Positions 13,336 to 15,215 of a stretch of 15,215 bases of DNA are shown here, piece by piece (within the stretch, counting starts at the first letter, position 1; the number at the start of each line of letters is the position of its first letter). This DNA comes from Rhodoferax sp. (GTDB lineage Bacteria > Pseudomonadota > Gammaproteobacteria > Burkholderiales > Burkholderiaceae_C). The translations under genes were made by a program, and so were the position numbers. The stretch is from positions 1 to 15,215 of the forward strand of contig JAUXQA010000349.1 of NCBI GenBank assembly GCA_030683195.1, written 5' to 3'. Below the pieces are notes generated by a model. The model saw nothing but the letters and a program-made list of their open reading frames with translations, was not told the DNA's origin and searched no databases.

Positions 13336-13737
13336 CTAGTCCAGCAGGTCAGCGGGGATGTTGCCGCCGTTGTCGGCCAACTTTTTCAGCACCGTTTTAT
13401 GCAGCCACATGTTCATTTGCGCAGAATCGCCCATCTTGTCTGCCGGGCAACCCAACTCGGTAGCCAGCGCTTTACGGGCGGTCAGGCTGCTGTCCAGGCC
13501 CAGCAGCTTCATCAGGTCAACGATGGACACCTTCCAGTTGAGTTTTTCCGCACTGGACTGGGCCAGCGCCTCCAGTTTGGCCACCACATCCACCACGCTG
13601 ATGGCTGCTGGTGCTGCGGTCGGTGCCGGACTGGCGGCGGCCGGAGCCTCTGCGGCTGCACTGCCTGTTGCGGCTACGTCCTTGCTTTTGTCGCCGCCAA
13701 AACCGAGTTTGGCCAGAATGGAGTTGAAAATTCCCAT
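13336..13737 (-). CDS. DUF3597 domain protein
   Basis: The 133-residue protein begins MGIFNSILAKLGFGG, the standard DUF3597 N-terminus. It has an Ala/Pro-rich linker (about 20-45), then the conserved domain VVDVVAKLEALAQSSAEKLNWKVSIVDLMKLLGLDSSLTARKALATELG and the ending MNMWLHKTVLKKLADNGGNIP. The function of the family is unknown; the domain is small, acidic-basic mixed and probably helical. Start ATG 13735-13737 was chosen over longer openings because AAGGAA lies 6 nt upstream and the family starts there. A TACAAT box lies upstream (13769-13774, minus strand). It is divergent from pyrF. Confidence 0.88.
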   Translation of the reverse strand: MGIFNSILAKLGFGGDKSKDVAATGSAAAEAPAAASPAPTAAPAAISVVDVVAKLEALAQSSAEKLNWKVSIVDLMKLLGLDSSLTARKALATELGCPADKMGDSAQMNMWLHKTVLKKLADNGGNIPADLLD

Positions 13738-13768
13738 GTTTTTTCCTTGAAATAGTGTTGAAGCGCCC

Positions 13769-13802
13769 ATTGTAGGAAGGGCGCGTGACGGCTGGTTGTC
13801 AA
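13769..13802 (-). promoter_or_regulatory. Putative promoter of the DUF3597 gene
   Basis: On the minus strand, TACAAT (13774-13769) is a good -10 box placed about 31 bases before the ATG. A perfect TTGACA occurs at 13802-13797, but the spacer is 22 bp, longer than sigma-70 prefers. The -10 is therefore credible and the -35 assignment is uncertain. Confidence 0.4.
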
Positions 13803-13855
13803 ACCGCAAGGCAGAAACTTCAGGCGTTGGGGCCGATAGCCTGCTGCGGGCTTCT

Positions 13856-13861
13856 TACAAT
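13856..13861 (+). promoter_or_regulatory. -10-like box TACAAT directly before pyrF
   Basis: TACAAT ends 6 nt before the pyrF ATG (13868), the same geometry as at dacB, eamA and tsaB. No Shine-Dalgarno sequence is seen before this ATG. No good -35 is found at 16-18 bp. Confidence 0.4.
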
Positions 13862-13867
13862 CCGGGC

Positions 13868-14728
13868 ATGACCTTCCTTGACATGTTGCGCACCGCCGAG
13901 CGCCAAAACGGCTCCATGTTGTGCGTGGGGCTGGACCCCGATCCCGCCCGATTCCCCGCCCAGTGGCGCGGTGACGCCAGCAAAATTTATGATTTTTGTG
14001 CCGCCATGGTGGATGCCACGGCCGACCTGGCCATGGCCTTCAAGCCACAAATTGCCTACTTCGCCGCTCACCGCGCCGAGGAGCAGTTGGAGCGCTTGAT
14101 AGCCCACATGCGACGCGCCGCGCCCCATGTGCCGGTCATTCTGGACGCCAAACGCGGCGACATTGGCAGCACGGCCGAGCAATACGCCATTGAGGCCTTT
14201 GAGCGCTACGGTGCCGATGCCGTGACGCTCTCGCCCTTCATGGGTTTTGACTCGGTGCAGCCGTACTTGAAATACCACGGCAAGGGCGCTTTTTTGCTTT
14301 GCCGTACCTCCAACCCCGGTGGGGATGATTTGCAAAACCAGCGCTTGTCCAGCATCGGGGGTTCGCCCTTGTTGTATGAGCATGTGGCGCGGTTGGCGCA
14401 AGGGCCCTGGAACCTCAACGGCCAGCTCGGGCTGGTGGTGGGCGCCACCTACCCGGCCGAGATTGAGCGGGTGCGCAGCGTGGCTCCCACTCTGCCCCTG
14501 CTGATTCCCGGTGTGGGTGCCCAGGGCGGGGATGCCGTGGCCACGGTCAAGGCCGGCTGGCGCGGCGTCGCTTTGGCTGCAGGTGGGTTTGAGACTGCGG
14601 CACCGATCATCGTGAATTCGTCGCGGGCTATTTTGTATGCGTCTGGTGGTGCCGACTTTGCCCAGGCAGCGCGCCAGGAGGCGATGCGCACCCGTGATGT
14701 GCTGGAGGCCGCCCGCCAGCAGGCCTGA
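13868..14728 (+). CDS. pyrF: Orotidine 5'-phosphate decarboxylase (subfamily 2)
   Basis: This cytosolic TIM-barrel enzyme catalyses the last step of UMP synthesis, decarboxylating OMP. The 286-residue length and the sequence MLCVGLDPDPARFP, FKPQIAYFAAH and LDAKRGDIGSTAEQYA identify the longer bacterial subfamily. The catalytic D-x-K-x-x-D is D93-A-K95-R-G-D98. The later segments TSNPGGDDLQ, LVVGATYP and LLIPGVGAQGGD complete the phosphate-binding end. The start was set at ATG 13868 rather than the longer opening at 13796, because MTFLDMLR is the usual N-terminus and a TACAAT box lies just before it. It is a single-gene unit followed by a likely terminator; the next gene, fadD, has its own ribosome-binding site. 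Confidence 0.96.
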   Translation: MTFLDMLRTAERQNGSMLCVGLDPDPARFPAQWRGDASKIYDFCAAMVDATADLAMAFKPQIAYFAAHRAEEQLERLIAHMRRAAPHVPVILDAKRGDIGSTAEQYAIEAFERYGADAVTLSPFMGFDSVQPYLKYHGKGAFLLCRTSNPGGDDLQNQRLSSIGGSPLLYEHVARLAQGPWNLNGQLGLVVGATYPAEIERVRSVAPTLPLLIPGVGAQGGDAVATVKAGWRGVALAAGGFETAAPIIVNSSRAILYASGGADFAQAARQEAMRTRDVLEAARQQA

Positions 14729-14742
14729 CGGGCGGATGTGCC

Positions 14743-14764
14743 GCCGCGCCCGGTGCTGCGCGGC
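14743..14764. other. GC-rich inverted repeat after pyrF
   Basis: The 7-bp arms GCCGCGC (14743-14749) and GCGCGGC (14758-14764) are exact complements around an 8-nt loop, starting 14 bases after the pyrF stop. There is no T-run directly after it, so it may stabilise the 3' end or act together with the terminator that follows. Confidence 0.4.
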
Positions 14765-14778
14765 CTTGCGAAATATCA

Positions 14779-14799
14779 AGCGCTGCCCGCGCTGTTTTT
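14779..14799 (+). terminator. Putative Rho-independent terminator of pyrF
   Basis: A short GC stem (AGCGC at 14779-14783, GCGCT at 14789-14793, 5-nt loop) is followed by G and five T residues. The stem is short, so efficiency may be modest. The position, 50 bases after the pyrF stop and 50 before fadD, is what one expects of a terminator. Confidence 0.45.
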
Positions 14800-14849
14800 C
14801 TAGACTCGAATCTTTCATTGTTGCCCCCAGGGGTCAAGGAGAGATGGGT

Positions 14850-15215
14850 ATGGAAAAGACCTGGTTGCAACACTACCCCAGCGGCATTTCTGCCGAGGTG
14901 GATGTGGATGCGTTTGACTCACTCAAGGATGTGCTGCGCCTGACCTGTCAGCGCTTTGCCGACTTGCCCGCCTACAGCAACATGGGTGGCTCCATGACCT
15001 ATGCCGAGCTGGACTTGCACAGCCGCGACTTTGCAGCTTATCTGCAAGGCACGCTGGGCCTGCTCAAGGGGGACCGGGTGGCCATCATGATGCCCAACCT
15101 GCTGCAATACCCGGTGGCCTTGTTTGGCGTCTTGCGGGCCGGGCTGGTGGTGGTTAACGTCAACCCCCAGTACACCGTGCCCGAGCTGGAGCACCAGCTC
15201 AAGGACTCCGGGGCG
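14850..15215 (+). CDS. fadD: Long-chain fatty-acid-CoA ligase (FadD-type), 3' end beyond window
   Basis: The first 122 residues of an AMP-forming acyl-CoA synthetase, which activates long-chain fatty acids with ATP and CoA for beta-oxidation. The N-terminus MEKTWLQHYPSGISAEVD is the FadD pattern. It is followed by LKDVLRLTCQRFADLPAY, MTYAELDLHSRDFAAYLQ, LLKGDRVAIMMPNLLQYPVALFGVLRAGLVVVNVNPQYT and PELEHQLKDSGA. All match the adenylate-forming family up to the point where the window ends; the ATP P-loop lies beyond it. The ribosome-binding site AAGGAG (14836-14841) has an 8-nt spacing to ATG 14850 but only 2 nt to the ATG at 14844, so 14850 is the start. A full-length protein of about 560 residues is expected. 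Confidence 0.93.
   Translation, partial: MEKTWLQHYPSGISAEVDVDAFDSLKDVLRLTCQRFADLPAYSNMGGSMTYAELDLHSRDFAAYLQGTLGLLKGDRVAIMMPNLLQYPVALFGVLRAGLVVVNVNPQYTVPELEHQLKDSGA

Noticed and set aside
13820..14818. 332-codon minus-strand open frame
   Set aside because: It is antisense to pyrF, whose identity is certain; no recognisable domain.
1..15215. CRISPR array, tRNA/rRNA, prophage, toxin-antitoxin or defence system
   Set aside because: No regularly spaced repeats, no RNA gene signatures and no proteins of such systems were found.

Overview
This window reads as a chromosomal segment of a betaproteobacterium, order Burkholderiales, most likely family Comamonadaceae (Rhodoferax/Polaromonas-like). That placement is inference. 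It rests on GC-rich coding sequence, the style of PurK, PyrF and FadD, the tsaB-rimI-uracil-glycosylase run, and a short dispersed repeat (TGCTAT...CGGCTAGAGGC) that I associate from memory with Comamonadaceae genomes. Most genes are housekeeping or common accessory genes. I see no CRISPR array, prophage, rRNA, tRNA or intact transposon.

Layout. 1-1866: 3' part of purK (purine synthesis) followed by a Sua5/TsaC threonylcarbamoyl-AMP synthase. 1867-2960: a worn region holding a frameshifted C-terminal remnant of a Bug/TctC solute-binding protein, a SpoIIAA-like (STAS/SEC14) protein, and a gene-free stretch with a motif resembling an IS21-family terminal repeat. 2961-4181: an MFS exporter, converging on a minus-strand pair, dacB (PBP4) and a SemiSWEET-like PQ-loop protein. 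5929-6005: a compact divergent promoter region built as a perfect 17-bp inverted repeat that contains both start codons. 6003-8236: an EamA/DMT transporter and a membrane GGDEF diguanylate cyclase. 8338-9000: a two-domain ChrR-like cupin. 9031-11224: tsaB, rimI and a family-4-like uracil-DNA glycosylase with overlapping stop/start codons. 11242-12316: an unrecognised protein with a possible winged-helix C-terminus and a glutaredoxin. 12356-13737 (minus): a transglutaminase-like protein and a DUF3597 protein. 13868-14728: pyrF. 14850-end: 5' part of a FadD-type acyl-CoA ligase.

How they work together: Sua5/TsaC makes threonylcarbamoyl-AMP and TsaB is part of the complex that transfers it to tRNA (t6A37), so two steps of one tRNA-modification pathway lie about 8 kb apart. 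PurK and PyrF serve purine and pyrimidine synthesis. DacB trims peptidoglycan.

The points most worth a second look are: (i) the uracil-DNA glycosylase homologue keeps its four probable Fe-S cysteines but has lost the uracil-stacking Phe and the motif-2 His; (ii) three copies of one ~50-bp dispersed repeat lie inside or across coding sequences; (iii) the mirror-image promoter between dacB and eamA implies leaderless transcripts in both directions; (iv) DacB has KPG where KTG is expected.
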